Below are positions 9,086 to 17,665 of a stretch of DNA of 31,459 bases, piece by piece; positions within the stretch are counted from its first letter, which is position 1; each line of letters opens with the position of its first letter. The position numbers were made by a program, and so were the translations under genes. This stretch comes from Segatella salivae DSM 15606 (lineage in GTDB: Bacteria > Bacteroidota > Bacteroidia > Bacteroidales > Bacteroidaceae), in contig NZ_GL629647.1 in NCBI RefSeq assembly GCF_000185845.1, positions 857,527 to 888,985 of the forward strand, in the 5' to 3' direction. Below the pieces are notes generated by a model. The model was not told the DNA's origin. It saw nothing but the letters and a program-made list of their open reading frames with translations, and searched no databases.

Positions 9086-10513
9086 CTATTTCTTATCTTT
9101 TTTCTGTTCTTCTACAGACTTTTTAGACTTTGTTGTAGGCTTTTTTGCCACTGGTTTCTTGCTGGTTGACGGCTTCTTAGCCTTGGATTCCTTCACTCCT
9201 TCTTTCTTATTTGCATCCTCTATCTTTTCTATTTTGGCCTGCAATCGAACGATTTCTTTATCCTTCATGGCCAATTCATCACCTTGATTCTTTATAGTTG
9301 TCAACAAACTCTCAAGTTCCTCATTTCCTATTTCGGCTGGATAGAGGTTATTGACACGAGTGATAAAGTCGCCCAAAATATTCATATAGTTGGTGAAAGC
9401 ATCAAAAGGACTGCTGTAAATACCAAGATCTATGCCAATACGCGAAGGCTTCGTTGTCATAAATCTAAAGTTATTGCTGGCCTGAAGATAGTCCCAGTCT
9501 TGATTGATTCGTGCATCATTGGCAATTCTAACACGGTCAGCCACGCTATAAAGTTTATTGAAAGCTTCACGCTGCATAGGGTTCCCAAGCCATGAACTAA
9601 CATCACGTTCTTCGTCAACCCAGCTTAAAGTGTCGGGAACACTTAATGTATCGACAGGTTTAAACGTACTACAGATTTCGGAAGGAGTAGAGAATGTGAT
9701 ATCCTTTTCCTTTGCACAAACAGGTAAAGCCTTAAAGAATTCGAGGATATTGCTGGACAAAGGTTGTGCAATTCCTAAGGCTGAAAGTTCCATAAAAATA
9801 TTAATAACCTTCTCTTGCTCAGGCAATGACGCAATCTCATCAATGTAACGATCGGCAAACAATGGATATCCTGACCAATCACGATTATTGAAACGCAAAG
9901 AAATATCATCGCTAAGTTGGATATCTCTCAGTAATAACTTCAACTGAGGAGCCATTGCACTGCTATAAATATAATGTGGAGACTTCCATCCTAAGACATG
10001 CTTTGCGCCTTCAGTAAGCATACCTTTGAATCCCATTTGAGCTACTTGGAAGCCAATCTCATCGCTATAGATGAGTGAAGAGTTACGAAGCACCTTCGGA
10101 GATTGGCCAAAATACTCTTTGATTTTAGTGCATTGCCGTTTTACTTCATCTGCAAAGCTTTCTTCGTTCACTAAAGAAGCAAGTCCATGTGAATAGGGTT
10201 CAGCCAAAAATTCCACACACCCCGTCTCGTTAAGCTCTTGTAATTTCTCCAACACTTGAGGGGCATGCATCTCTAATTGCTCCATACCCACACCACTAAG
10301 TGAGAATGCTACCTTGAAATAATTACCATTATTCTTAATCATTTCGAGTAGGGTGTTGAGTGCAGGCATATAGGAACGTTCTGCAATATCTGTTATACTA
10401 TGCTCATTTTCATAGTCATCGTAATAGTAATGGTCGGTTCCTATATCAAAGAAACGATAGCGTCTAAGATGTATAATCTGATGTATCTCGAAGTATAAAC
10501 AAATTGTTTTCAT
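9086..10513 (-). CDS. GH57-family protein of the glycogen cluster, probable pseudoenzyme
   Basis: This 475-residue protein has the overall GH57 alpha-amylase fold of Bacteroidota glycogen clusters: an N-terminus like MKTICLYFEIHQ, the segments RYRFFDIGTDHYYYDDY, VEFLAEPYSHGLASL (about 100-114) and LTEGAKHVLGWKSP (166-179), and YLQASNNFRFM near the C-terminus. By alignment from memory with typical members, the nucleophile motif NTEL is NSSL here (144-147), and the acid/base motif DYETFGEHQ is ELSALGIAQ (242-250). The HQP motif is HQI. Both catalytic carboxylates therefore appear changed, which suggests loss of hydrolase or branching activity. Residues about 415-475 are a short coiled coil and a Lys/Ser/Pro-rich basic tail that I do not associate with the family. 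It is the last gene of the operon, 45 bases after the glycosyltransferase gene. Confidence 0.85.
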   Translation of the reverse strand: MKTICLYFEIHQIIHLRRYRFFDIGTDHYYYDDYENEHSITDIAERSYMPALNTLLEMIKNNGNYFKVAFSLSGVGMEQLEMHAPQVLEKLQELNETGCVEFLAEPYSHGLASLVNEESFADEVKRQCTKIKEYFGQSPKVLRNSSLIYSDEIGFQVAQMGFKGMLTEGAKHVLGWKSPHYIYSSAMAPQLKLLLRDIQLSDDISLRFNNRDWSGYPLFADRYIDEIASLPEQEKVINIFMELSALGIAQPLSSNILEFFKALPVCAKEKDITFSTPSEICSTFKPVDTLSVPDTLSWVDEERDVSSWLGNPMQREAFNKLYSVADRVRIANDARINQDWDYLQASNNFRFMTTKPSRIGIDLGIYSSPFDAFTNYMNILGDFITRVNNLYPAEIGNEELESLLTTIKNQGDELAMKDKEIVRLQAKIEKIEDANKKEGVKESKAKKPSTSKKPVAKKPTTKSKKSVEEQKKDKK

Positions 10514-10558
10514 ATTCTTTACTTGATGATTATTTGGTCAAACATTATATTATATAAT

Positions 10559-11827
10559 TTATTTCCAGCCTAACGTACGCTCATAAAGCTCGTAAATCCA
10601 TTGTCCTACCTTATCCCATGTGATTTGATCAACCTCTTTTTTCCCTTCAACAGCAAGGTAATCGAAAAGACTTTCATTACAACAGATACTATAAATTGCA
10701 TCAGCAAGTGCATGAATATCCCAGTAATCCATCTTTATACAATTGGTAAGAATCTCGGCACAACCACTCTGTTTCGAAATAATCGAAGGCGTTCCGCATT
10801 GCATTGCCTCAAGTGGTGAGATACCAAAAGGTTCGCTTACCGAAGGCATTACATAGACATCGGAATCTTTTAAGCATTCATAAACCTCCTTTCCTCGCAT
10901 GAAACCAGGGAAATGGAAACGGTCTGCAATACCGCGTTCTGCTGCTAAATAAATCATCTGATCAAGCATATCACCTGATCCTGCCATACAAAAACGAATG
11001 TTTCGTGTGCGATGGAGCACCATGTTTGCAGCCTCAATGAAATACTCTGGGCCTTTCTGCATCGTGATACGCCCTAAGAATGTCACAACCTTCTCTTTTC
11101 CTCTATGGTCTGGACGAGGTATCTCCTGCCATTCCTTCTTTAACGGATAAACGGCATTATGCACTGTAAACACCTTGCGAGGATCTTGATAATACTGATG
11201 AATTACAGTCTGACGTGTCAATTCACTAACACACATGATACAGTCAGCATTATCCATTCCATCCTTCTCTATGCCGTAAACAGTGGGATTAACTTGGCCT
11301 CTACTACGATCAAAATCAGTGGCATGAACGTGTATACACAATGGTTTCCCAGTCACTTGCTTAGCATGTATGCCAGCAGGATAAGTCAACCAATCGTGTG
11401 CATGAATAATATCGAAGTCTAAAGTCCTGGCAACTACGCCTGCAATAACAGAGTAGTTATTAATTTCTTCATGCAGATTTGAAGGATAACCTCCTGCAAA
11501 ATCCATGCAGCCAAGGTCGTTAACATGCATATAATTGAAGTCACCATAGATGTGATCACGTAGTTGATAGTAGAGTTCAGGACTCATAACATGCCCTACT
11601 CTATCTTTAACATAATCGTAATTCACGTCACGCCATGCAATGGGAACACAATTCATTGCAAGAATGTTTGCCGGTGTTCGGTCTTCATCTCCAAATGGTT
11701 TGGGGAGACAAAGCGTGATTTCCGCATTACCATGTGCGTGCAAACCTTCAGTGATACCATAATTAGCTGTGGCTAAACCACCATAAACATGAGGGGGATA
11801 TTCCCATCCAAACATCAAGATCTTCAT
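10559..11827 (-). CDS. GT4/GT5-type glycosyltransferase, glycogen-synthase-like
   Basis: This 422-residue GT-B-fold glycosyltransferase is probably the glucan-chain-forming enzyme of the glycogen cluster. The N-terminal FGWEYPPHVYGGLATANYGI is the family's glycine-rich donor-loop motif. FDIIHAHDWLTYPAGIHAK (about 138-156) is the typical H-bearing segment. VVTFLGRITMQKGPEYFIEAA (about 248-268) opens the donor-binding domain, and PSVSEPFGISPLEAMQCGTPSI (about 336-357) holds the E-x7-E signature. Its ATG overlaps the stop of the debranching-enzyme gene by four bases (ATGA), which suggests translational coupling. NDP-glucose as donor is inferred from the neighbours. Confidence 0.88.
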   Translation of the reverse strand: MKILMFGWEYPPHVYGGLATANYGITEGLHAHGNAEITLCLPKPFGDEDRTPANILAMNCVPIAWRDVNYDYVKDRVGHVMSPELYYQLRDHIYGDFNYMHVNDLGCMDFAGGYPSNLHEEINNYSVIAGVVARTLDFDIIHAHDWLTYPAGIHAKQVTGKPLCIHVHATDFDRSRGQVNPTVYGIEKDGMDNADCIMCVSELTRQTVIHQYYQDPRKVFTVHNAVYPLKKEWQEIPRPDHRGKEKVVTFLGRITMQKGPEYFIEAANMVLHRTRNIRFCMAGSGDMLDQMIYLAAERGIADRFHFPGFMRGKEVYECLKDSDVYVMPSVSEPFGISPLEAMQCGTPSIISKQSGCAEILTNCIKMDYWDIHALADAIYSICCNESLFDYLAVEGKKEVDQITWDKVGQWIYELYERTLGWK

Positions 11828-13788
11828 TTTCTTTCCTCCCCAGAATTAAAGTTATAGCGTTCCAAGAGTTCGAGTGTACGCAGTATCTCGGCCACATTCA
11901 TAGCAAAAGAAATAGCTCCACGCCCATGGAAAGGCGGGTTGCCATCAAATAGTTCAGGAATAGTTCCTATGCAATGCTGGAACATTTCATCTTCATATCC
12001 AACCATTTGGCGTTCAACAAAGCTTTGCCTTGTGCGCTTATATAGTTTCAAACATGCTTCCATATAAAAGCCTCCAAGCCATGGCCAAGCTGTACCTTGA
12101 TGATAAGCATAGTCTCTTTGCACCTGTGGACCAGTATAGATTGGGTTGTAACCACTACTCTTTGGAGATAGTGAACGCAAGCCTTTTGGGGTCAGAAGTT
12201 CACGGGTACATACATCAAGTACACTCTTCTTCTGCTCTTGAGACAATGGAGAATAATCGAGAGCTACGGCAAAAATCATATTCGGTCGAACGCTATAATC
12301 TTGCGAACCACCATTAACATAGTCAAACAAATAGCCGTATTCATTATAGAAAACCTTACTAAATGATTGCTGACAACGCTCTGCTAACGCTTCTAAATGA
12401 GCTACTTCTTTATGGTTATTGTTTAATTCTGCCAAAGAAGAACAGAACTTTAATGCGTTATACCATAATACATTGAACTCTACGATGTATCCCGTTCGAA
12501 CAACAACAGGGCTGCCATTCACACTGGAATTCATCCAAGTAACAGATTTTCCACGTCCATCAGTATATAGAAGTCCATTTTCCTTTACTTCCAAATTAGG
12601 ATGCTTACCTTCTTCTATGAACTGAAGTACTTGCTTCATAAACTTTCCATAGCGTTTCAAACAGGCTTCAAGCCCTACCTCTTTGGCATATTGCTGTAGA
12701 CACCAGATAAGCCAAAGCAAGACATCGGGCTGCTCAATCTCAGTGATTTTCACACTAAGTGGCTTGCCTTCCATAAACTCTTTTATCCCTCGTTCAGCCG
12801 TTTTGATAACGAGTTCAAAGTATTCTTGCTCCTCAATAGATAATGTTAGCCCTGGCAATGCGATAAACATGTCACGCGCACGGCACTTAAACCAAGGATA
12901 GCCTGCAAGGATATAACGATCATCATTCTTTTCATGAATGTGGAATTGGTGGGCAGCATTGACAAGACAATGAAAGAAATTATCACGCGGTGTGCGTTCT
13001 TCAACCTCCTCGTCAAAAAGCTTTTTTAATGTAGTTGTTTTGATTTCAGAAGTAGAAGCCGCAAAAACAATACTCTCACCTTTCTTTATATTCACTTCAA
13101 AATAACCAGGAACATAAAGGTCTTCGTTAGAAGCATAACCACGTTCTTGCTCTTTTGAATATTCTATTCCACGGTACCAATCGGGTTGGAAGATAAATTC
13201 ATTGGACTTACTCAATTGCATAAAGAGTTCGGGATAACTCGGATACATTCGTGTTTTGATTCCATTATCAACCGATTGGAAGTCTCGGCTCGCAACAGAA
13301 TTCTCGTGTGTAAACTCCCGAACACTTCGAAAAGCCAAGAAAGGACGTAGTCGTAAGGTTGTATCTGAATGCGCATCGACCAACGTATAGCGTATAAGAA
13401 TTCGATCTTCGTAGTGTTGAAACACAATCTCTCGCTTCAAAATAACTCCGCCTACACGGTAAATAATTGTTGGAACCTTATCACAAACAAGCTCACGGAT
13501 ATACTTATGCCCATTGGGGCTATAGGTATCACCATGGTATTTGTGGAGACCAAGGTTAAATTCTGCTCCATGTTGCACGACTGTAACATCTAAAGAAGAC
13601 AATAAAACATGGTTTTCGTCATCGATTTCCGGCACGGGAACCACCAACAAACCATGATATTTCCTCGTATTGCAGTCTACAATCGTAGAACAAGCGTATG
13701 CACCTGAACGATTCGTTCGAAGCAACTCGCGTTGCAACGACTCTTGTAAATTCGTCATCAATGCCTTTTCAAACTTTAGATAGCTCAT
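11824..13788 (-). CDS. Glycogen debranching enzyme (amylo-alpha-1,6-glucosidase type, GH133)
   Basis: This 654-residue cytosolic enzyme is expected to remove alpha-1,6-linked glucosyl stubs from glycogen. The N-terminal domain (to about residue 270) has the family opening LLRTNRSGAYACSTIVDCNTRKYHGLLV. The C-terminal alpha/alpha-barrel begins near ILAGYPWFKCRARDMFIALPGL (about 293-314), keeping the RDxFIALPG motif, and ends with YTGPQVQRDYAYHQGTAWPWLGG (about 557-579), where DYAYHQGTAWPW is characteristic. It is the first gene of the three-gene minus-strand operon. The ATG at 13788 is supported by sequence content and by a -7 element about 70 bases upstream. Confidence 0.92.
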   Translation of the reverse strand: MSYLKFEKALMTNLQESLQRELLRTNRSGAYACSTIVDCNTRKYHGLLVVPVPEIDDENHVLLSSLDVTVVQHGAEFNLGLHKYHGDTYSPNGHKYIRELVCDKVPTIIYRVGGVILKREIVFQHYEDRILIRYTLVDAHSDTTLRLRPFLAFRSVREFTHENSVASRDFQSVDNGIKTRMYPSYPELFMQLSKSNEFIFQPDWYRGIEYSKEQERGYASNEDLYVPGYFEVNIKKGESIVFAASTSEIKTTTLKKLFDEEVEERTPRDNFFHCLVNAAHQFHIHEKNDDRYILAGYPWFKCRARDMFIALPGLTLSIEEQEYFELVIKTAERGIKEFMEGKPLSVKITEIEQPDVLLWLIWCLQQYAKEVGLEACLKRYGKFMKQVLQFIEEGKHPNLEVKENGLLYTDGRGKSVTWMNSSVNGSPVVVRTGYIVEFNVLWYNALKFCSSLAELNNNHKEVAHLEALAERCQQSFSKVFYNEYGYLFDYVNGGSQDYSVRPNMIFAVALDYSPLSQEQKKSVLDVCTRELLTPKGLRSLSPKSSGYNPIYTGPQVQRDYAYHQGTAWPWLGGFYMEACLKLYKRTRQSFVERQMVGYEDEMFQHCIGTIPELFDGNPPFHGRGAISFAMNVAEILRTLELLERYNFNSGEERK

Positions 13789-13860
13789 AGTTCTGTACTA
13801 AGGTTTATTATGTTCTATATGCTTTGGTTAATGTAAAGACTCAGCGTCTTCACTTGTTCT

Positions 13861-13892
13861 CAAAGTTAATCAATTTCAATAAATGCACCAAT
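13861..13892 (-). promoter_or_regulatory. Predicted promoter of the glycogen operon
   Basis: On the minus strand TAACTTTG (13861-13868) matches TAnnTTTG. An ATTG (13889-13892), one base off the TTTG -33 element, lies 20 bases upstream. The start would be near 13854, giving a leader of roughly 65 bases. Confidence 0.5.
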
Positions 13893-13983
13893 AAAATGCA
13901 TATCTTTTTTTTAAAAAACTACTTTAAAATCAACAAATCGTATAATTTTGTCAAAAATGAGGATGACATTGAGAGTTTTTTAT

Positions 13984-13991
13984 TATATTTG
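13984..13991 (+). promoter_or_regulatory. Predicted -7 element for the Crp/Fnr regulator gene
   Basis: TATATTTG fits TAnnTTTG and lies 43 bases before the ATG. No good -33 element is visible. A second match (TAATTTTG, 13943-13950) lies further upstream, so the real start is uncertain. Confidence 0.4.
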
Positions 13992-14033
13992 TAATCGCTA
14001 ATAACAAAGATTGTAATTAATAATTAATGCAAG

Positions 14034-14735
14034 ATGCTAAATCAAGATAACACAAGGAACGAGGTTATTAAGGCCCTCATACATCTATGGGGACCTATAT
14101 CTGAAGGCCAACAGAAGGCATTCCTCGACAATGTTCAAATTAAAAGAATCATAAAAGGCCAATATATATATAGGGATATAGATAATCCCAATTGTATGAA
14201 ACTACTCATACATGGTAAGGTTAAGGTATCAAAGATGGGTATAGGTGGGCGTAATCAGATTATACGTATAGTCAAACCAATGGAGTTTTTCGGCTTCATA
14301 GCCTACTTTGCAGACGAATCTTATACAACTGAGGCAATGGCATTGGAAGACTCTACCATTGCTTATATAGACATGTATATTATCATTCAGATGATGAAAG
14401 AAAACTTCAATATCAATCTTTTCTTTCTAAAGAACTTGTCAAAAGAGTTGGGACATTTCGCAAATCGCATTGTAAATCTGACGCAAAAGCATATCCGTGC
14501 ACGATTAGCCGAAGCACTTCTTCTGTTGAAAGATAATTATGGATTAGAAGAAGACGGTTATACATTGAGCATATATCTTAGCCGTGAAGACTTGGCAAAC
14601 CTCTCAAATATGACTACAAGCAATGCCATCCGAACGCTATCTGCCTTTGCTAATGAGAAACTTATAGCGATTGATGGACGTAAAATCAAGTTCCTCAATA
14701 GTGAAGAACTTAAGAAAATTAATAAGATGGGATAA
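14034..14735 (+). CDS. Crp/Fnr-family transcriptional regulator
   Basis: This 233-residue DNA-binding regulator has an N-terminal cyclic-nucleotide-binding-like beta-roll (about residues 25-125, including LLIHGKVKVSKMGIGGRNQIIRIVKPMEFFGF), a long dimer helix, and a C-terminal winged helix-turn-helix. In the latter, LSREDLANLSNMTTSNAIRTLSAF (about 178-201) is the recognition region, with the usual E/D-L-A-x-x-x-x-x-T-T/S pattern. The cysteine cluster of FNR oxygen sensors is absent, as only one cysteine is seen in the N-terminal half. The effector is therefore unknown. The gene is divergent from the glycogen operon (245 bases between starts) and could control it, but I see no palindromic operator that proves this. 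Confidence 0.88.
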   Translation: MLNQDNTRNEVIKALIHLWGPISEGQQKAFLDNVQIKRIIKGQYIYRDIDNPNCMKLLIHGKVKVSKMGIGGRNQIIRIVKPMEFFGFIAYFADESYTTEAMALEDSTIAYIDMYIIIQMMKENFNINLFFLKNLSKELGHFANRIVNLTQKHIRARLAEALLLLKDNYGLEEDGYTLSIYLSREDLANLSNMTTSNAIRTLSAFANEKLIAIDGRKIKFLNSEELKKINKMG

Positions 14736-14802
14736 CTTTTAATGACTAAAATATCAGCATCCTATATATAAATAAGGTGGAGGAGTCTTTTGAAATGATT
14801 TT

Positions 14803-15777
14803 TTAACTATGATGATAGGAATCTAAAAGCTCCTCAACCTGTTTTAATTTATCTTCCATTGGCAATGAAGCATCTATCCAATGGATATCAAACCCTCGCC
14901 TTTCCATACCTCTAAACCATGTCATTTGGCGTTTAGCAAACTGATGAATTGCTATTTCAAGGCTCGCAAACATAGTCTTATAATCCACCTTTCCCATGAG
15001 ATATTCGGTCACAAACTTATACTCAAGACCATAATAAATAAGGTCATCCGCAGCAATACCACGCTCAAGTAGTCCTTTGATTTCATCTATCATACCTGAT
15101 TCTAAGCGCTGTTTCAACCTATCAGTGATTTTCTTTCTCCGAGTATCTCGGTCAATATCAATTCCTATTATCAGCGACTTAATTGGAGGAAAGAGCCTAT
15201 TCTGTGTTGGATTTTCAAGGTTATAACTTTCTATTTCAATAGCACGTATAGCACGTTGACACGAGTCTACATCCGTCTTATTATGCATTTTTGCTCCATT
15301 TTTCAACTTTAACTCCTCTAAGATTAAGGTTAACTCTTCAAGTGACTTACCTGAAAGTCTATCACGAAGCGCCTGATTTTGAGGTACAGGAGAAAGCTGA
15401 TAACCTTTCAAAACAGATTCAACATAAAGTCCAGTTCCACCGCAAAGGATTGCTTGTTTGCCTCGCTTCACAATATCTGAATAAGCATTTAAGAAGTCTT
15501 CTTGATATCTAAAAAGATTATATTTTGTACCGGCATTGCAGATATCTATTAAGTGGTATGGAATCTTTTGGCCATCAACAATATAGTCATCCAAATCTTT
15601 TCCTGTACCAATCGTCATATCACGATAAACCTGTCTGCTATCGGCGCTGATAATTTCTGCATCAAGACGAGCCGCAAGATGGGCTGCAAAATTTGTCTTT
15701 CCAGAAGCTGTTGGCCCCACGATAGCAATTAAAGGATGTGAATCTGCAAGCATATTGTCATTAGATTTATTGTTCAT
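14803..15777 (-). CDS. miaA: tRNA dimethylallyltransferase
   Basis: MiaA transfers a dimethylallyl group to N6 of A37 in tRNAs that read UNN codons. The P-loop IAIVGPTASGKTNF (Walker A at residues 21-28 from the chosen start) and ISADSRQVYRDMTIGTGK (DSRQVY motif) are diagnostic. HLIDICNAG, AILCGGTGLYVESVLKGY and the C-terminal FAKRQMTWFRGM complete the family pattern. The frame stays open upstream to a TTG at 15813, but that extension runs into the gapA terminator stem, so I take the ATG at 15777. The ATG at 15753 (MLADSHPL) is also possible and would suit the promoter at 15783-15790 better. Length is about 324 residues, near the usual size. Confidence 0.93.
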   Translation of the reverse strand: MNNKSNDNMLADSHPLIAIVGPTASGKTNFAAHLAARLDAEIISADSRQVYRDMTIGTGKDLDDYIVDGQKIPYHLIDICNAGTKYNLFRYQEDFLNAYSDIVKRGKQAILCGGTGLYVESVLKGYQLSPVPQNQALRDRLSGKSLEELTLILEELKLKNGAKMHNKTDVDSCQRAIRAIEIESYNLENPTQNRLFPPIKSLIIGIDIDRDTRRKKITDRLKQRLESGMIDEIKGLLERGIAADDLIYYGLEYKFVTEYLMGKVDYKTMFASLEIAIHQFAKRQMTWFRGMERRGFDIHWIDASLPMEDKLKQVEELLDSYHHS

Positions 15778-15782
15778 AAAGA

Positions 15783-15790
15783 CAAAGTTA
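15783..15790 (-). promoter_or_regulatory. Predicted -7 element of miaA
   Basis: TAACTTTG on the minus strand fits TAnnTTTG. A CTTG 20 bases upstream (15811-15814) could serve as -33, and it lies inside the loop of the gapA terminator hairpin. Transcription would start near 15776, at or just before the first possible ATG. Confidence 0.4.
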
Positions 15791-15792
15791 AT

Positions 15793-15825
15793 AAAAAAAA
15801 TCCCTGTCAGCAAGCCGACAGGGAT
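15793..15825 (-). terminator. Intrinsic terminator of gapA
   Basis: ATCCCTGTC (15800-15808) pairs perfectly with GACAGGGAT (15817-15825) around an 8-base loop. Read on the minus strand it is followed by eight T residues (15793-15800). It begins about 60 bases after the gapA stop and sits directly upstream of miaA. Confidence 0.9.
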
Positions 15826-15887
15826 TATATTTCATCATTCTGTTACGCTCTTATATGAGTGCAACAATTAAATGACTCATTATTGTA

Positions 15888-16916
15888 TTACTTCAGTTCT
15901 GCGAAGAACTTGATTGTACGTACCATCTGAGAGGTGTAAGAGTTCTCGTTATCATACCAAGAAACAACTTGTACCTGATAGGTGTCATCGTCGATTTTGC
16001 TAACCATTGTCTGTGTTGCATCGAACAAAGAACCAAAGCGCATACCGATGATATCAGAAGAAACAATCTGATCTTCATTGTAACCAAAGCTCTCGTTTGC
16101 AGCAGCCTTCATAGCAGCATTGATGCCTTCTACAGTAACATCCTTACCCTTTACAACAGCAACAAGGATAGTTGTTGAACCTGTTGGAGTTGGAACGCGC
16201 TGTGCTGAACCGATAAGTTTACCATTCAACTCAGGAATTACGAGACCGATAGCCTTAGCTGCACCTGTTGAGTTAGGCACAATGTTGCATGCACCAGCAC
16301 GAGAACGGCGGAGATCACCCTTACGCTGAGGACCATCAAGAATCATTTGGTCACCTGTATAAGCGTGGATTGTTGACATAATACCACTCTGAATAGGAGC
16401 ATAACCATTCAAAGCTGCAGCCATAGGAGCCAAGCAGTTTGTTGTACAAGAAGCTGCAGAGATAACTGTATCAGCTGGAGTCAGAGTCTTGTGGTTAGTA
16501 TTGAATACGATAGTTGGAAGATCGTTACCAGCTGGAGCAGAAATAACAACCTTCTTTGCACCTGCCTTCAAGTGAGCAGAAGCCTTCTCTTTAGAAGTAT
16601 AGAAACCTGTACATTCGAGAACAACATCTACATTGTTAGCAGCCCATGGGCAGTTAGCAGCGTCTTTCTCAGCAGAAATCTTAATCTCCTTACCATCAAC
16701 GATGATTGAGTCTTCAGTTGCTTCTACTGTGTGTTTGCCTTCACCATACTTGCCAGCGAAGCCACCCTGTGCTGTATCATACTTCAAAAGGTGAGCAAGC
16801 ATCTTAGGACTTGTCAAGTCATTGATAGCAACAACCTCATAACCTTCTGCCTCAAACATCTGACGGAATGCGAGACGACCAATACGACCAAAGCCGTTAA
16901 TAGCTACATTTACCAT
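15888..16916 (-). CDS. gapA: Glyceraldehyde-3-phosphate dehydrogenase, type I
   Basis: This glycolytic enzyme oxidises glyceraldehyde-3-phosphate to 1,3-bisphosphoglycerate with reduction of NAD. The Rossmann opening is VNVAINGFGRIGRLAFRQ. The active-site segment SAASCTTNCLAP places the catalytic cysteine at residue 157, and the paired histidine is in STIHAYTGDQ (H184). The C-terminal SWYDNENSYTSQMVRT is the standard NAD-binding end. The length of 342 residues is normal. It stands alone between divergent mscL and the downstream miaA, with its own terminator. I could not find a clean promoter. A near-match TATCTTGC at 16995-17002 on the minus strand is the best candidate. Confidence 0.97.
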   Translation of the reverse strand: MVNVAINGFGRIGRLAFRQMFEAEGYEVVAINDLTSPKMLAHLLKYDTAQGGFAGKYGEGKHTVEATEDSIIVDGKEIKISAEKDAANCPWAANNVDVVLECTGFYTSKEKASAHLKAGAKKVVISAPAGNDLPTIVFNTNHKTLTPADTVISAASCTTNCLAPMAAALNGYAPIQSGIMSTIHAYTGDQMILDGPQRKGDLRRSRAGACNIVPNSTGAAKAIGLVIPELNGKLIGSAQRVPTPTGSTTILVAVVKGKDVTVEGINAAMKAAANESFGYNEDQIVSSDIIGMRFGSLFDATQTMVSKIDDDTYQVQVVSWYDNENSYTSQMVRTIKFFAELK

Positions 16917-17012
16917 TTTTAATTTACTTTTTATAAAGGTTTATAAAACAATATTTTTATTTTTTATATCGCAACATTTCTCTTGTTACGATTGCAAGAT
17001 ACAATATTTTTT

Positions 17013-17020
17013 TATTTTTG
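17013..17020 (+). promoter_or_regulatory. Possible -7 element upstream of mscL
   Basis: TATTTTTG fits TAnnTTTG, and an ATTG (16991-16994) lies 18 bases upstream as a weak -33. It would give a leader of about 145 bases before the mscL ATG, so the assignment is tentative. Confidence 0.3.
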
Positions 17021-17172
17021 CAGGCGCAAGTTATATTAAATATTATAAAAAATAGTATCACTCCCTATATATCACGGATTAACAAGATTGTATGAGGGGG
17101 ATTGCAAAGCCGATATGACAAAAGAAAGGCATGCAATTTTAAAAACTAAACATTATCTTAAATATTACAGAC

Positions 17173-17598
17173 ATGGGTAAATTCATTCAAGAATTCAAAG
17201 ACTTTGCGGTTAAAGGCAATGCAGTTGACATGGCAGTCGGTGTTATCATCGGCGGTGCTTTCGGTAAAATCATTACTTCTATCGTTGATGATATCATCAT
17301 GCCTCCTATTGGTTGGCTCATCGGTGGAGTGAAGTTCAGCGACCTAAAGATTCAATTGCCCGAGGTACAACTACCAGGTGTCGAGCACATGCAAAGCGTA
17401 ACAATCAACTATGGAAACTTCTTGCAGAATGTTTTCAACTTTATCATTATCGCCTTCTGTGTGTTCTTGCTTGTAAAAGCCATTAATAAGTTGTCGCAAA
17501 AGAAAAAAGAAGAGTCTGCAGCTCCAGCCCCTAATCCAGAACCAACAGCTGAAGAGAAGTTATTATCTGAAATTCGTGATTTGCTGAAAAACAAATAA
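17173..17598 (+). CDS. mscL: Large-conductance mechanosensitive channel
   Basis: MscL is a homopentameric inner-membrane channel that opens under extreme membrane tension to release solutes on osmotic downshock. The N-terminal amphipathic stretch and first membrane helix read EFKDFAVKGNAVDMAVGVIIG and then GAFGKIITSIVDDIIMPPIG, the classic MscL signature. The second membrane helix is about residues 81-103 (NVFNFIIIAFCVFLLVKAI), followed by a charged cytoplasmic bundle (EEKLLSEIRDLLKNK). The length of 141 residues is typical. It is monocistronic, with a strong terminator 25 bases after the stop. Confidence 0.96.
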   Translation: MGKFIQEFKDFAVKGNAVDMAVGVIIGGAFGKIITSIVDDIIMPPIGWLIGGVKFSDLKIQLPEVQLPGVEHMQSVTINYGNFLQNVFNFIIIAFCVFLLVKAINKLSQKKKEESAAPAPNPEPTAEEKLLSEIRDLLKNK

Positions 17599-17623
17599 GC
17601 AATCGTTAATTCTATAGGAAATA

Positions 17624-17665
17624 AAGGAAGTTTGAACGTGTTTTTCACGTCAAACTTCCTTTTTT
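17624..17665 (+). terminator. Intrinsic terminator of mscL
   Basis: A 16-bp stem with one bulged A (17624-17640 with 17646-17661, AAGGAAGTTTGA at the base and CGTG at the top) encloses a 5-base T loop and is followed by a run of T residues. Confidence 0.9.

Noticed and set aside
15778..15813. N-terminal extension of miaA from a TTG
   Set aside because: The extension overlaps the gapA terminator stem and the predicted miaA promoter, and the family begins shortly before the P-loop.
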